Below are positions 42,309-42,491 of a stretch of 42,491 nucleotides of DNA, one piece after another. Location: the NCBI GenBank assembly GCA_964219345.1, contig CAXPPN010000009.1:1-42491 (forward strand), written 5' to 3'. The position numbers were made by a program, and so were the translations under genes. This stretch comes from UBA3537 sp964219345 (GTDB lineage: Bacteria; Bacteroidota; Bacteroidia; Flavobacteriales; Flavobacteriaceae). The number at the start of each line of letters is the position of its first letter. The first letter of the stretch is position 1. The notes under the pieces are model-generated. The model worked only from the letters and a program-made list of their open reading frames with translations. It did not search any database and was not told where the DNA came from.

Positions 42309-42491
42309 ATGAAATCGAAACGATTAATTATTTTAAGTTTAGTTCTGTTTTTTTGTACTGAATTGAATGCTCAAAAAAATCAAACTTCTAAAACAAAAAA
42401 ACCTAATTTCTTGTTTGTTTTAGTAGATGACCAGCCATTTGATGCAGTAGGTTATTCGGGTCGTTATCCATTTCTTAAAACTCCAAATATA
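42309..42491 (+). CDS. Sulfatase, N-terminal part (cut by window end)
   Basis: The first 61 codons of a secreted sulfatase of the alkaline-phosphatase superfamily, which removes sulfate esters from polysaccharides or glycans. A signal peptide is clear: basic start MKSKR, hydrophobic core LIILSLVLFF, and probable cleavage after LNA. The mature start has KPNFLFVLVDDQPFDAVGY, where the two aspartates after VLV are the Ca-binding pair of the sulfatase N-terminal strand. The Cys/Ser that is converted to formylglycine lies beyond the window, so activity cannot be judged. It is separated from the housekeeping block by tRNA-Arg. Confidence 0.85.
   Translation, partial: MKSKRLIILSLVLFFCTELNAQKNQTSKTKKPNFLFVLVDDQPFDAVGYSGRYPFLKTPNI

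Noticed and set aside
42309..42370. Possible lipoprotein signal in the sulfatase (Cys in LFFC)
   Set aside because: The residue before Cys is Phe, whereas a lipobox needs a small residue; cleavage after LNA by signal peptidase I fits better.
1..42491. CRISPR arrays, insertion sequences, phage or toxin-antitoxin genes
   Set aside because: I saw no regularly spaced long repeats, transposase or integrase motifs; all sizeable frames are explained by housekeeping genes.

Overview
The window is a gene-dense, AT-rich stretch of a Bacteroidota chromosome, almost certainly family Flavobacteriaceae. The reasons are the gene order (S10/spc/alpha ribosomal genes, then carA, eno and gltA), the TAnnTTTG promoter elements, the absence of Shine-Dalgarno sites before most genes (A-rich leaders instead), the long acidic FtsZ that ends in a flavobacterial-type SFLHDNVD tail, and the zinc-free forms of several ribosomal proteins. 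A sulfatase with a signal peptide at the right edge would suit a polysaccharide-degrading, perhaps marine, species; that last point is inference.

Region 1 (1-12066) is one long plus-strand translation operon. It begins inside rplB and runs rpsS, rplV, rpsC, rplP, rpmC, rpsQ, rplN, rplX, rplE, rpsN, rpsH, rplF, rplR, rpsE, rpmD, rplO, secY, infA, rpmJ, rpsM, rpsK, rpsD, rpoA, rplQ, ending at a strong hairpin terminator. Most genes are 1-30 nt apart. The three larger gaps (before rpsH, rpsD and rplQ) each hold nested complementary segments that look like structured RNA leaders.

Region 2 (12067-22871, plus strand) is central metabolism and housekeeping: carA; eno with a terminator; gltA followed closely by two guanidino-group hydrolases (an amidinotransferase/DDAH-like enzyme and a CtlX-like enzyme); argS with its own promoter; a SprT-like metalloprotein; a mannose-1-phosphate guanylyltransferase; and a DUF389 membrane protein.

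Region 3 (22876-25823, minus strand) is a four-gene unit transcribed leftward: alpha/beta hydrolase, engB, mlaE-like permease, mlaF-like ATPase. It converges on the DUF389 gene with only 4 nt between the stop codons.

Region 4 (25824-41513, plus strand) is the dcw division and cell-wall cluster: mraZ, rsmH, an FtsL-like gene, ftsI, murE, mraY, murD, ftsW, murG, murC, ftsQ, ftsA, ftsZ, with overlaps that suggest translational coupling and a terminator after ftsZ. Its promoter region carries three 10-bp repeats that match the known pattern of MraZ-binding boxes, and mraZ most likely starts at a TTG codon. murF and ddl are not in the cluster.

Region 5 (41514-42491) holds a YqeY-family gene, tRNA-Arg(UCG) with a terminator, and the first 61 codons of a sulfatase cut by the window edge.

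I did not find a clearly new defence or mobile system; there is no CRISPR array, transposase or phage gene. The items most worth following up are the three candidate ribosomal-protein leaders (best: before rplQ and rpsD), the MraZ operator, and the gltA/amidinohydrolase/ctlX/argS neighbourhood.
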